This document shows, piece by piece, positions 9,529-18,765 of a stretch of 64,000 nucleotides of DNA. The DNA comes from Jiella pelagia (lineage in GTDB: Bacteria; Pseudomonadota; Alphaproteobacteria; Rhizobiales; Rhizobiaceae), in contig NZ_CP114029.1 of assembly GCF_026898155.1 (NCBI RefSeq), positions 1,061,501 through 1,125,500 of the forward strand, in the 5' to 3' direction. A program made the translations under genes and the position numbers. Position 1 is the stretch's first letter. Each line of letters starts with the position of its first letter. The notes beneath the pieces were generated by a model. The model saw only the letters and a program-made list of their open reading frames with translations. It did not search any database and had not been told where the DNA came from.

Positions 9529-11453
9529 GCCGCCACCGGCCCGGTCCGGGCCCGGAACGGCTGCGCGACGACGATGCCGGTGATCGTCAGCACGATGGCG
9601 ACGATCAGGGCGATGTGCGAGGGGATGATCGCGAGAATCGCGGCGGGCGCGTAAAGCATGACGGAAGCGAGCTTGCTGCCGCGGATCCGCGAGCCCGACA
9701 ACAGCAGCGCGAAGGCGACGATGAGCACGAAGCCGGAGAGCGCGGCCTCGGCGATTTCGAAGCCGCTGCCGGACCACAGCATGCCGGGATAAGTCAGAAA
9801 CATGAACGGCACCACATAGGTCACCGCGCCCAACCGCACGGCATTGAGGGCGACCCCCCACCAGCTGGTTCCGGCGATCGACGCGGCGACGAAGACCGCG
9901 ACGCAGAGCGGCGGCGTGATCACCGAAATCGTCGCGTAGTAGAAGACGAACATGTGAGCGGCCAGCGGCTCGACATTGATCGCGATGAGCGCCGGCGCCA
10001 TCACCGCCGCGACAAGGACATAGGCCGCGGTCGTCGGAATCCCCATGCCAAGAACCAGACAGGCCAGCGCCACGATCAAGCCGACGAGAATCTCGTTCTG
10101 CCCGCCGATGGCGATCGTCAGCGCCGAGATCGTTACGCCGACGCCGGTCATGTTGATCAGGCTGACGAGCACCTGGGCACCGGCCAGCATGACGAAGACG
10201 ATGACGATTCCCGAGCCGGAATCGGAGAGGCCGCCGAGAAGCTTGCGTCCCGTGCCCTTCGGATCGCGGTTGACGAATAGATCGCCGATGATGAACGGCA
10301 CCACCATGCAGACGACGCCGATGGCAGCGGAAAATGCCACCGAACGCCCCGACAGCAGCATGAACATCAGCCCGCCAATGCCACCGAGGATCGGGAACAG
10401 ACGCAGCGGCGTCAGAACTTCGCGAGCGGGCGGAATGTCCTCGGGCGGAACCACGCCGTAATTGTTGCGCAAGGCGATCAGGTGGATGGTGGTCAGCGCG
10501 CCCGCATAGAACAGGATAGCCGGGATCAAAGCCGCCAGCGCGATGCGCAGATAGTCGACGCCGACGATCTCGGCCATGATGAAGGCCGCCGCACCGAGGA
10601 TCGGCGGGGTGATCTGGCCACCGGTCGAGGCGACGGCCTCGACGGCAGCCGCCAGCGGCGCCGGGTAGCCGATCCGCTTCATCAGCGGGATGGTCATGGA
10701 GCCGGTCGTCGCGACATTGGCGACAGCCGAGCCGTTCACCGTGCCGAAGGCGGCCGAAGCGATGGTCGCGATCTTCGCCGCGCCGCCGACGCGCCGTCCC
10801 GAAACCAGGATCGCGAGATCCATGAAGGTCTCGCCGCCGCCGGTCCGCAGCAGCATCGCGCCGAACAGCACGAAGGCGGCTATGACAGTCGCGGCGATAC
10901 CGGTGAGTGTGCCCCAGATGCCGATGTCGGACAAAAGCAGAGTCTCGGTGACGAAATAGACGTCGTAGCCGCGATGGCCGAGGGCGCCGGGGATGCGGTC
11001 ACCGAAGAAGACGTAAAGAAAGCCGATGGTGATCAGGATGGGAAACACGATCCCGACGGCACGCCGCGCCAGCTCCAGAAGCGTCAGCACCAGGATGGCG
11101 GTCATCGCCATGTCCTTCGCGTCGGCCAAGGGCAGCGTCGTCATGATCCGCTCGGAACTCGCCGTCACATAGAGACAGGCACTCACGGCCCCGAGCCACA
11201 GGACGGCGTCGAGCACCATCGCCCAGACGGGAATACGGCCGCCGATCCGAAGCGGAAAGGTCAGGAAGCCGAGCGTGACGACCAGCGCCAGCATCAGCGA
11301 GCGCTGGATCAGAGCATCGAATGGCCCGGAAATAGCCGTCCAGAGGATGAACAGGCCAATGGCGAGGGACAAAACGCCGCGCAGATTGCGCATGACGGTC
11401 GGCTCGCGCAGGCCGGTTTCGGCCTGCGCTTCGGTTTCGACGGCGGAGGTCAC
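9525..11453 (-). CDS. TRAP transporter permease, fused 4TM/12TM subunits (TAXI type)
   Basis: A 642-residue polytopic membrane protein in which the small (DctQ-like) and large (DctM-like) TRAP subunits are fused, as is usual for TAXI-type systems. Residues about 25-110 hold the first hydrophobic segments; the remainder has at least 12 more, with family motifs such as GSAVANVATTGSMTIPLMKR, STGGQITPPILGAAAFIMAE and LGMGIPTTAAYVLVAAVMAP. It imports a carboxylate-type substrate using an ion gradient and the binding protein encoded immediately upstream (ATGA overlap). The substrate is unknown; the AtuA-like neighbours suggest a branched or terpenoid-type acid. Confidence 0.93.
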   Translation of the reverse strand: MTSAVETEAQAETGLREPTVMRNLRGVLSLAIGLFILWTAISGPFDALIQRSLMLALVVTLGFLTFPLRIGGRIPVWAMVLDAVLWLGAVSACLYVTASSERIMTTLPLADAKDMAMTAILVLTLLELARRAVGIVFPILITIGFLYVFFGDRIPGALGHRGYDVYFVTETLLLSDIGIWGTLTGIAATVIAAFVLFGAMLLRTGGGETFMDLAILVSGRRVGGAAKIATIASAAFGTVNGSAVANVATTGSMTIPLMKRIGYPAPLAAAVEAVASTGGQITPPILGAAAFIMAEIVGVDYLRIALAALIPAILFYAGALTTIHLIALRNNYGVVPPEDIPPAREVLTPLRLFPILGGIGGLMFMLLSGRSVAFSAAIGVVCMVVPFIIGDLFVNRDPKGTGRKLLGGLSDSGSGIVIVFVMLAGAQVLVSLINMTGVGVTISALTIAIGGQNEILVGLIVALACLVLGMGIPTTAAYVLVAAVMAPALIAINVEPLAAHMFVFYYATISVITPPLCVAVFVAASIAGTSWWGVALNAVRLGAVTYVVPFMFLTYPGMLWSGSGFEIAEAALSGFVLIVAFALLLSGSRIRGSKLASVMLYAPAAILAIIPSHIALIVAIVLTITGIVVAQPFRARTGPVAA

Positions 11454-12421
11454 TGGGCGGGCCGCAGACGATCGGGGATCTGGACGCCGATTTCCTCATA
11501 ATAGCGGATCGCGCCGGGATGCAGCGGCGTCGTCGCCAGCTCCATCGTCATGACCGGGATGTCGCTCCCCTTGAGGCCGGCAAAGGCGGCCGCCTGGAGC
11601 TCGTTGTCCTCGACGATGGCCTTGGTGATGCGGTAGGCGGTTTCCTCGTCGAGATCGGGACGGGCCATGGTCGTCGTCGCATAGGCCCAGGTTTGATAGG
11701 CCGGCATCCCCTGTGCCGCCTCGTTCTCCTTGACATCGACGATCGAGAGGCTGGGCAGCTTCTCGGCGACAAGCTTCGACTGCTCGTCGGTGAGGCTGAG
11801 AACCTTGACCGGCGTCAGGGTCGAGATATCGACGGACGAGGCGTCGAGCTTGCGACCCGCGCTGGACTTCACATAGCCGGTGACGCGATTGTCCTTGATC
11901 TGATCGACGATGTCGCCGGTCGAACCGCGCGTCCAATCGGGCTTGATGCCGAGCGTTGCAAACACCTTCTCTGCCGTGGCTTCGGTTCCCGAGCCGACGA
12001 TGCCAGGATTGAAGGGCTTGCCCTCGAGGCCGGACAGGGAGTCGACGCCTGCATCCTTGCGGACCACGACGTTCTGGATCGACACGCCGTAAACCCAGAG
12101 GACGAGGCCGTCATAGGGCCGGCCATCGAAGGCTCCCTCGCCGTGATAGGCGTCATAGGCGACGTTCGTCGTCACGAGACCGAGGTCGACCTGCCCGCGC
12201 TCCAGGCGACGCAGATTATCGAGCGTTGCGCCGGTCTCGACCACGTTGGTGGCGATCCCCTCGGCGCCCTTGTTGATGGCCTGGCTGGCCGCAACGTAAT
12301 AGGCATAGTGGCTGGACGATGAGGCGGTGGAGCCGATGGCGAGCCTCTCGGCCTGCGCCATCGGAGCGGCCGCCAGAAAGAGCGCCGCGGCGATCGTCGC
12401 CGATTTGAAGATGTGTTTCAC
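11450..12421 (-). CDS. TAXI family TRAP transporter solute-binding protein
   Basis: A 323-residue periplasmic binding protein with a signal peptide (MKHIFKSATIAAALFLAAAP, cleavage near AQA). The mature protein begins with the TAXI signature region IGSTASSSSHYAYYVA and continues with NVVETGATLDNLRRL and PFNPGIVGSGTEATAEKV, as in TAXI proteins. Its stop overlaps the start of the fused TRAP permease, so the two are translationally coupled. It supplies substrate specificity for that transporter; the ligand cannot be deduced. This gene contains one of only three intact GAGCTC hexamers I found (about 11597). Confidence 0.92.
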   Translation of the reverse strand: MKHIFKSATIAAALFLAAAPMAQAERLAIGSTASSSSHYAYYVAASQAINKGAEGIATNVVETGATLDNLRRLERGQVDLGLVTTNVAYDAYHGEGAFDGRPYDGLVLWVYGVSIQNVVVRKDAGVDSLSGLEGKPFNPGIVGSGTEATAEKVFATLGIKPDWTRGSTGDIVDQIKDNRVTGYVKSSAGRKLDASSVDISTLTPVKVLSLTDEQSKLVAEKLPSLSIVDVKENEAAQGMPAYQTWAYATTTMARPDLDEETAYRITKAIVEDNELQAAAFAGLKGSDIPVMTMELATTPLHPGAIRYYEEIGVQIPDRLRPAQ

Positions 12422-12446
12422 GATTGTCCTCCCTTGGTGATTTCTT

Positions 12447-12545
12447 AGAGCGCCATGCGTCCGAATACACGCACTAAGGACGCTCTAACTCTTTGAATCT
12501 ACGCATCGTGCTTTCCGAAAGTCGATTCCGATTTTCGGGCCGATG
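12447..12545. repeat. RIME-like intergenic palindromic repeat
   Basis: The block between the TAXI gene and the small AtuA-like gene begins TTAGAGCGCCATGCG and contains the inverse GGACGCTCTAA about 30 bp later. A second dyad follows (CCGAAAGTCGATTCCGATTTTCGG). This two-part palindromic layout matches intergenic mosaic elements described in rhizobia and relatives (RIME type). It lies inside an operon-like run of genes and could form a stable RNA structure affecting expression between them. The family assignment is from memory of the consensus, not from alignment. Confidence 0.55.
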
Positions 12546-12558
12546 CTGTGTGTGACCG

Positions 12559-12885
12559 TCACTGCTCCGGCTGCGGCACGCGCAGCGAAAGCATGAGAAA
12601 CGACATGGTCTTGCCGTGCGTATCGAGGGCGAGTGCGGAGTTGACGCCTCCCTCCAGCGCATCCTCGAGAACGAAGTTCATGGCCGGCAGATTGGGCAGC
12701 TCGTAGCGCGTGACCTTCGAAACACCGCGATGGGCAAAGAGGGCGCAAACCGTCTCTTCGGTCACGTGGCGCAGAAGGTGGCCCCAGTGACGAGCGTCGT
12801 AGGGGATGAGCGAGATGTTCTGGCGATTGCCCTTGTCGCCGGATCGGGCGTGGGCGAGCTGATGCAGAAGAACGGTCCCCGTCAT
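12559..12885 (-). CDS. Small AtuA-like ferredoxin-fold domain protein
   Basis: A 108-residue protein starting at ATG 12883-12885 (MTGTVLLHQLAHARSGDKGN). LAHARSGDKG and RYELPNLPAMNFVLEDALEG are the characteristic motifs of the AtuA-like domain found either at the C-terminus of DUF1446 proteins or as a separate small protein. Here it is separate and heads the minus-strand run that ends with the DUF1446 protein at 8164-9528, so the two probably form one functional unit. An upstream extension of the frame is not family-like. Biochemical function is unknown. Confidence 0.8.
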   Translation of the reverse strand: MTGTVLLHQLAHARSGDKGNRQNISLIPYDARHWGHLLRHVTEETVCALFAHRGVSKVTRYELPNLPAMNFVLEDALEGGVNSALALDTHGKTMSFLMLSLRVPQPEQ

Positions 12886-13358
12886 CGGAAAGCCGATGCC
12901 GGACCGCGTCGCATGATGGCGGCGCCCAAAGTTCCCTCCCAACGAACGGTGATGACAGACTGGTCTGCCTAACGGTCCATTCGTTCCAGAATATCGAAGC
13001 GACCACATTTCGCAACGACTTTTTTCCTTGATCAGGTCCCGCAACGTCGACTGAGACGGTTCAGGCGCCGTCGGACGCCTGCGAATGCGGGCGCACCGGC
13101 CCGCCCCGCCGTGAAACCGTCTTGCGCTCTTGCTTGGAAGTCCGGGGCGGTAGCGACGTACTGCAGGGAATGAGCGAGGACTCTATGGAAGCGCCGCGTC
13201 GACAGGCGAACGGTCACTGCGGGCGTTTCACCCGCCTTCGATCATGGGCGCGCTGACCATGAGCCCAGCGATCGCGACGCAGGAGCGCGTCGATGGTTAC
13301 CAAGGCTAGGCTCCATCACAACCCGCGCGTGCGCCGATGTGTCAGACGAAGGCTGTCG
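12886..13358. other. Intergenic region between IclR gene and AtuA/TRAP operon
   Basis: About 470 bp with no credible gene. It should hold the promoter of the leftward operon starting at 12885. A short dyad (CAGAC-TG-GTCTG, 12956-12967) lies about 70 bp upstream of that start and is a possible regulator site; the assignment is only a suggestion. Short open frames here are compositionally shadow-like. Confidence 0.4.
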
Positions 13359-14099
13359 TCAAACCGGGTAACGTCCGCCGAGTTCTTCGCTCAGATCGCG
13401 GGCAGCGCGCAGGATGGTCACCTTCATCTCCTCGACGGCCTTTGGGCCGAAGCGCTCCTTCGGGCCGGAAAAAGACAGCGCGCCGAGAAGCCGGTTGCGC
13501 CGGGAAAACACAGGAGCCGAAACGCCGGCGCAGAACTTGTCCCGTTCGCCCAGGGAGATGGCGAAGCAGGTTTCCCGGATCTCGTCCATCTCGGGGCCCC
13601 CCGCCGGTTCCGCGTCATCGAAGGCGAGCAGCACCTTGCCGGCGGCCCCACGAGACATCGGCAACCGGTTGCCGGTCTGGACGCGGTCGAGCGTCGAATG
13701 CCGCGAATCGACCCGAAACAGGCAGAGCCGTTCGTCCGCCGTCTGACGGATGTGGAAGGACGGGCTTTCCGATCCCCCGTCGACCAGTCGCTGCATGACG
13801 GGCAAGACCAGATAGCGCAGCGGATTGGCGCGCTCATAGGCGAGGCCGAGCTGCATATTGGTGGGACCGAGGGCGTATTTGGACTCTTCGACCCGCACGA
13901 CGTAGCCGGCATCCAGAAGAGATTGCAGAAGTCTGAGGATGGTACTCTTGTACAATCCTGTCGCCCGCGAAATCTCCGAGAGGTTACGCGGCATGCTGGA
14001 CGCTTCGAGCGCGGCAATGATGGCGAATGCACGGTCGACGGCGGCAACGCCCCGCTGCGCCTTGTCGGTTTCGCCGTCGGCCTCGATCTCATTGCTCAA
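13359..14099 (-). CDS. IclR family transcriptional regulator
   Basis: A regulator with an N-terminal winged helix (RNLSEISRATGLYKSTILRL, about residues 35-60) and a C-terminal IclR effector-binding domain (SRGAAGKVLLAF, GVSAPVFSRRNRLLGALSFS). I chose the TTG start at 14097-14099 because GAGGAG lies 7 bp upstream; the frame continues 34 codons further upstream without family resemblance. It sits downstream of and on the same strand as tcuB, and upstream of the AtuA/TRAP operon. It could control either set; the link to the tricarballylate-type module is favoured because IclR regulators commonly accompany such catabolic genes. The effector is unknown. Confidence 0.88.
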   Translation of the reverse strand: MSNEIEADGETDKAQRGVAAVDRAFAIIAALEASSMPRNLSEISRATGLYKSTILRLLQSLLDAGYVVRVEESKYALGPTNMQLGLAYERANPLRYLVLPVMQRLVDGGSESPSFHIRQTADERLCLFRVDSRHSTLDRVQTGNRLPMSRGAAGKVLLAFDDAEPAGGPEMDEIRETCFAISLGERDKFCAGVSAPVFSRRNRLLGALSFSGPKERFGPKAVEEMKVTILRAARDLSEELGGRYPV

Positions 14100-14240
14100 G
14101 CCGGTACTCCTCGTCTGGGGCGCTGCGTATTCCCGTTCTGTTAAGCAGACCGCTCTTTCCGCTACAACCGAAAATCTGTGGGCCGACAGAGGCCGCGGCA
14201 AGACCGAATTGGCGCTGTTTCAAGCTTGACTTGGCGCTGT

Positions 14241-15338
14241 TCAATGATCGCTTTCACGCCGGTCGCGAGCGTAGCGCGACAAGGCAAGGTAGCGGTACAA
14301 CCCATGGACGAACTTGCCATAGGGCATGCTGAGGAAGAAGGTCAGCACGGCGCCCAGATGCAGCGCCAAAATCAGACCGAGCATAGGCGTGTCGCCCAGG
14401 ATCCGGAGTGCAAGGCCCGTCGCTCCGGTCAAAAACAGAATCGCGATGAAGCCGTATTCCATGCCGCGGAAGCCCGGCGTGCGGATCTCCTCCTGCCGCG
14501 TCATCTTCGCATGAAAGAGGCCGACCGGCCCGACGATCAAGCCGATACCCCCGGCAATCCCCAGGAGGGCGGGAACATCCCACCAGGGATAGGGCGCCTC
14601 CCAACCGAGAAGGTAGTGATAAAGTGTCGCCGTGGAGGTGGAGGCAAAGCATAGAAGGAAGCCGTAGAAGGTGAAGTGATGCCAGAGACGGCGCCGGTCC
14701 GTCGGTGCGTCGTCTTCGTTGAAGCAGCCCTGCCCTCCGCCATCGAGATAGGTGAGGCGCGCCGCGTCCTTCGCCGCTCCCGCATGATCGCGCAGGGCGA
14801 TATCGGGCTTGCCGGCATCGCGCCAGAATGCCCTTGCGCCCATCGCGACGGCGATCACCATCCACAGGAAGGCCGCACCGAAGACCGCGACCATGACGTT
14901 ATGCGGCATCAGCGCATAGAAGCGCCCCTCGTCGAGATGCGCCGTGAACAGGGCGGACGATTGGTTCAGGGCGACGAAGCCGAGAACGAAAGCAGCGAAG
15001 GCCAGCGTGCAGCCGATGACGAGTGCCATGCCGTGCCGCGCGAAAAGCGGCTGGGCCGCCTTTGGCCAGGCGTAGTGCGCATAGCTTTCGGCCCGCACCT
15101 GCGCCAGCGTTCTCGGGACATTGACCGCGAATTCGTGCGGCGGCGAGAACTGGCAATCGTGAAAGCAGGCACCGCAGCTGTGGCAGAGGTTGGCGAGGTG
15201 ATTGAGATCCCCGTCGCTGAAGGAGCGCTTCATTTCCATCGCCGGAAACACCGCGCAGAGACCCTCGCAGTAGCGACACGAGTTGCAGACGGTCATCAGC
15301 CGATTGGCTTCGCTCAAAGCGGGTGTGCTATGCGACAT
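14241..15338 (-). CDS. tcuB: TcuB-like tricarballylate utilization 4Fe-4S membrane protein
   Basis: A 365-residue protein with two N-terminal iron-sulfur cysteine clusters (CNSCRYCEGLC near residues 18-28 and CHSCGACFHDC near 52-62) followed by about six membrane segments, the layout of TcuB/CitB. In Salmonella, TcuB reoxidises the flavin of the tricarballylate dehydrogenase TcuA by passing electrons to the quinone pool. The start overlaps the 3' end of tcuA by 11 bp, consistent with coupled expression. The actual substrate in this organism may differ from tricarballylate because the adjacent genes (lactonase and 3-hydroxyacid dehydrogenase) are not part of the Salmonella operon. Confidence 0.9.
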   Translation of the reverse strand: MSHSTPALSEANRLMTVCNSCRYCEGLCAVFPAMEMKRSFSDGDLNHLANLCHSCGACFHDCQFSPPHEFAVNVPRTLAQVRAESYAHYAWPKAAQPLFARHGMALVIGCTLAFAAFVLGFVALNQSSALFTAHLDEGRFYALMPHNVMVAVFGAAFLWMVIAVAMGARAFWRDAGKPDIALRDHAGAAKDAARLTYLDGGGQGCFNEDDAPTDRRRLWHHFTFYGFLLCFASTSTATLYHYLLGWEAPYPWWDVPALLGIAGGIGLIVGPVGLFHAKMTRQEEIRTPGFRGMEYGFIAILFLTGATGLALRILGDTPMLGLILALHLGAVLTFFLSMPYGKFVHGLYRYLALSRYARDRRESDH

Positions 15339-16713
15339 GTCGGGCGGCCTCCATTCCAGCGATACGGCCGAACACGGCGCCGATCGTCATGCCGATGCCG
15401 GCGGCATAGCCCTGGCCAAGGACATTGCCGGCCATGATTTCACCTGCCGCAAAGAGATTTTCGGCGGGGCGTCCGTCGGCCATCAACATCCGCGCGTCAT
15501 GGCCGACCTTCACGCCGAGATAGGTGAAGGTGATGCCGGGGCGCACGGGATAAGCGTAGAAGGGCGGCGTTTCGATGCGCTGCGCCCAATTGGTCTTCTC
15601 GATGGCAAGGCCGTTTGTGGTGTTGCCATCCTTCTCGTTGGTGTCGAACGGCTTTCCGCCGACGACGGCGGCGTTGAACTCGGTGATTGTCCGCTCGAAG
15701 GTCGCAGCGTCGAGTTCCAGCTTTTCGGCCAGTTCGGCGAGACTCGGCGCCGAGATCGGCGGAAACAGCGAGGGCATGAAGCGCGGAATATTCGGCGCGT
15801 CGAAGACGATATAGGCGATCTGGCCGGGCTGGTCGGCCACCAGCCGTCCCCAGATGGCGTAGCGCTTCGGCCAGATGTCCTCGCCCTCGTCGTAGAAGCG
15901 GACCGCATCCCTGTTGACGACGACGCCGAGCACCACACAATCGAGCCGCGTGATGATGCCCCCGTCGTAACGCGGGGCCCGCGCGTCGATCGCAACCGCA
16001 TGGCACTGGCTGGCATCACCGATCTGCATCACGCCCTTGTCGATCAGCATGCGGGTGACCGTGCCGCGATTGTAGGGCGTTCCCCTGATGATGAAGTTTT
16101 CGGCCTTTTCGCCCCAGCCCTCTTTGAGCCAGTCGTAATCGGCCTGAAACCCTCCGCAGGCGGCGACGAAGCTCGTCGCGGTGATCGTGGTTTCGCCGCC
16201 CGGATGGCGAAGCTGTGCGCTCTTGAATCGCCCTTCCTCGATCTGAAGGTCGACGATCTCGTGCTCGTAGCGGATATCGACGCCGAGCCGCTCGGCCGTG
16301 CGGTAGAGCGCGTTCAGCATCGAGCGCCCGCCGCCCAGGAAGAACGAATTCGTCCGGCCGAGGCTGATGGTGCCGCCGAGAGACGGCTGGAAGCGCACGC
16401 CCTGCTCCTGAATCCAGCCGAGCATCGGCTTCGACTGGGCGATCATCATCCGCGACAGGTCCAGGTCGGTGTTGCCGTTGGTGACCCGGATCAGATCGTC
16501 GAAGAACTCGTCTTCGGTATAGGGGCCGGTGAGCGTGTCCGTCGCATGGTCGTGGGCACAGCGCATGTTCCGGGTGTGGCGCGTATTGCCGCCCCGGTAG
16601 AATTTCGGCGCCCCCTCTGCGACGAGCACGCGCCGGCCTTCGCGCGCCGCCGCAATGGCCGCACACAAGGCGGCGTTGCCGCCGCCGGCCACGAGAACGT
16701 CATAGTCGGGCAT
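15328..16713 (-). CDS. tcuA: TcuA-like FAD-dependent tricarballylate dehydrogenase
   Basis: A 461-residue flavoprotein of the fumarate reductase/succinate dehydrogenase flavoprotein fold. The N-terminal dinucleotide-binding motif (VLVAGGGNAALCAAIAA), the RGGNTRHTRNMR segment typical of TcuA, and the C-terminal FAD-binding ending (GEIMAGNVLGQGYAAGIGMT) are present. TcuA oxidises tricarballylate to cis-aconitate. It is followed by tcuB with overlap and preceded by a 3-hydroxyisobutyrate-dehydrogenase-like gene 3 bp upstream. The sequence is full length and intact. Confidence 0.92.
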   Translation of the reverse strand: MPDYDVLVAGGGNAALCAAIAAAREGRRVLVAEGAPKFYRGGNTRHTRNMRCAHDHATDTLTGPYTEDEFFDDLIRVTNGNTDLDLSRMMIAQSKPMLGWIQEQGVRFQPSLGGTISLGRTNSFFLGGGRSMLNALYRTAERLGVDIRYEHEIVDLQIEEGRFKSAQLRHPGGETTITATSFVAACGGFQADYDWLKEGWGEKAENFIIRGTPYNRGTVTRMLIDKGVMQIGDASQCHAVAIDARAPRYDGGIITRLDCVVLGVVVNRDAVRFYDEGEDIWPKRYAIWGRLVADQPGQIAYIVFDAPNIPRFMPSLFPPISAPSLAELAEKLELDAATFERTITEFNAAVVGGKPFDTNEKDGNTTNGLAIEKTNWAQRIETPPFYAYPVRPGITFTYLGVKVGHDARMLMADGRPAENLFAAGEIMAGNVLGQGYAAGIGMTIGAVFGRIAGMEAARHVA

Positions 16714-16716
16714 CGG

Positions 16717-17598
16717 TCAGGTCTTGTCCGTCAGACGGGCGAGCACGGGAAAATACTCTTCGCTGAAGCCGGCCGCCCTGGCCTTCTCCATCCGGTCCCG
16801 GGCAAGCTCGGCGCCGTGCGCCTTGATACCGGTCAGTTCCGCGAGATCGAGGGCATAGCTGACGTCCTTCAGGGCGTAGTCCGTCGGGAAAGCGCCCTTC
16901 GGAAAGGCGTCCTTCAGCATCGCCTTCATGCCGTGATTGCGCAGGGCGAAACTGTCGGCCGATCCCTTCGACATGGTGTCGAAGAGCAGATCGGCGTCCA
17001 TGCCGGCGGCCTTTCCGAGCGCCAACGCTTCCGAAAGCGCGACGACCGTTTCGAACAGCACCATGTTGTTCAGGATCTTGACCACCTGGCCGCAGCCGAC
17101 CGCGCCGCAATGGGTCACGTCGCTCGCCGCATGCGCGAGCAGCGGACGGATCGTCTCGAACACCTTCTCGCTGCCGCCGACCATGATCGAAAGCGTGCCG
17201 TCTTCGGCCGCCTGACGCGTGCGGGCCACCGGCGCATCGGCAAACGCGATGCCGCGTTCGGCGAGCTTTGCTTCCACTTGGCGGGTCAGGCCCACCGGTG
17301 TCGTCGACATGTCGACAACGGTCAGGCCCTCGCGGCCGCTCGCAAGGACACCGCCATCGCCGAGGACGACCTGCTCGACCTGCTTTCCGCCCGGAAGCGA
17401 GAGAAACAGGATGTCGACCGTCGCCGCCATGGCGGCAATGTCGTCAGCCTTGACGGCTCCCATTGCGACGAGCCGTTCGACCGGCCCCGCATTCAGATCG
17501 AAGACCTGCATCTTCGCGCCGGATTTCGTGAGAATGTTGCGGCAGATGGGCTCGCCCATTACGCCAAGGCCGGCAAAGCCGATATGAAGGGCGCTCAT
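16717..17598 (-). CDS. NAD(P)-dependent oxidoreductase, 3-hydroxyisobutyrate dehydrogenase family
   Basis: A 293-residue beta-hydroxyacid dehydrogenase. The N-terminal Rossmann motif GFAGLGVMGEPICRNI, the substrate loop DAPVARTRQAAEDGTLSIMV and the catalytic-lysine helix (GQVVKILNNM) match the family; in many members the substrate loop reads DAPVSGG, so DAPVART is a variation that may reflect a different substrate. The ATG start at 17596-17598 overlaps the stop of the upstream lactonase gene as ATGA. It probably acts on a small hydroxyacid in the same pathway as TcuA/TcuB. Confidence 0.88.
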   Translation of the reverse strand: MSALHIGFAGLGVMGEPICRNILTKSGAKMQVFDLNAGPVERLVAMGAVKADDIAAMAATVDILFLSLPGGKQVEQVVLGDGGVLASGREGLTVVDMSTTPVGLTRQVEAKLAERGIAFADAPVARTRQAAEDGTLSIMVGGSEKVFETIRPLLAHAASDVTHCGAVGCGQVVKILNNMVLFETVVALSEALALGKAAGMDADLLFDTMSKGSADSFALRNHGMKAMLKDAFPKGAFPTDYALKDVSYALDLAELTGIKAHGAELARDRMEKARAAGFSEEYFPVLARLTDKT

Positions 17599-18570
17599 GC
17601 GGCGTTTCCTGTGTTCGTCGACGGGACCGTCGGGATGGAGAGGATCGAGGGGCCGCACAAAGAGCCGAGATAGGCGGTCCGTCCGTCGGCGGAAAAATCG
17701 ATGCTGGCGATGTTGCCAAGCCGGCTTTTGCCGACGCCATAGAAGTGCTCGCGGCCCATCCGCCCCTCGGCAAGCGCCGCCTCGACCTCATCCACCCAGG
17801 CGTCGTCGCAGTCTTCGAGGTGGAGGATCTTCCGGCCGTCCGGCGTCAGCTTCCACAGACGATTGCCGACGATAGAGGTCACCCACAGATGTCCGTCCGC
17901 GTCGTAGCGAAGGCCGTCAGGGAAATCGCCGCGTCCGAATTCAGCCAGGGTCCGGCGGTTGCTCAGCCCCGCTTCGCCAAGATCGAAACGCGTGATCTGC
18001 CGCGAGAAGGTCTCGGAGACGACGAGGCCCTGGCCATCGGGGGTGAGGCGGCATTCATTGGCAAAGCAGATGTCGTCGGCGAGGATGCGGGCGCCCTTGT
18101 CGTCGATCATGATGACGAGACCGTCGCGCACCTTGTCGGAATAGGCGGCGAAACGCGGCCGACTGACGGTGCTGACCGTGACGAAGGTGCGCCCTGCCCC
18201 ATCGGTGAGGACGAAGTTCGTCGCCGCCAAGAAGACGCCGTCCACCTCCATGACCTCAGGCGTGAGGCTCGCCGCCTGCCGAGAGGCGCCAGACGCCGCC
18301 GCCCTCGCCGATATTGGCAATCAGAAAGCTTCCGTCCGCCTGCGGCGCGATGCCGTTCGGAATGAGTTCTTCGCCCGCTGCCAGCGCGGGGGCTGGTCCG
18401 ATCGTACGAACCGCTCCGTCGGGCGAGACGAAACTGACGCCGCGCCCGCGATGTGAAACGGCGAGCGTTCCGTCGGACAGAACATGGACGGATTCAGGCC
18501 GATTCAGGCCGGAACCGACGGGTTTGACATCGCTGAACGAGAAAATCGGCGCCGTATCATGATCAGTCAT
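17595..18570 (-). pseudogene. SMP-30/gluconolactonase-like protein, single frameshift at 18264-18270
   Basis: Two minus-strand frames together encode one six-bladed beta-propeller lactonase of about 325 residues. The N-terminal frame (from ATG 18568-18570, MTDHDTAPIFSFSDV, good GGAGG site) ends early after GGEPHA, and the next frame continues directly with LTPEVMEVDGVFLAATNF through CFANECRLTPDGQGLVVSE to the end. The break falls in GAGGCTC (18264-18270). Reading GAGCTC instead gives GGELTPEVMEV and one uninterrupted protein. The gene is probably intact in the organism or has lost frame very recently. It is the first gene of the tcu-type operon and would hydrolyse a lactone or ester intermediate. 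Confidence 0.85.
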
Positions 18571-18765
18571 GGGGTCCTCCATACCTGATCGAATAGACCA
18601 AAAATTCCGTCTGATGCAACAAATTCTTTGCCTCCCGGAGAAGCATTAGCCCGTCAGGCCGCCATGCCCAAGAAACGCGATCAACCGCGAGCCTCTTGCC
18701 AAGGGGCGTCGGCTCTGATTAAAACAGACCACTTGTTCTTTCAGATAGACCGCAAGAGGGGTCGG

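Noticed and set aside
12559..13044. Longer version of the small AtuA-like protein
   Set aside because: The first 53 codons do not resemble the family; the ATG at 12883-12885 gives the expected length.
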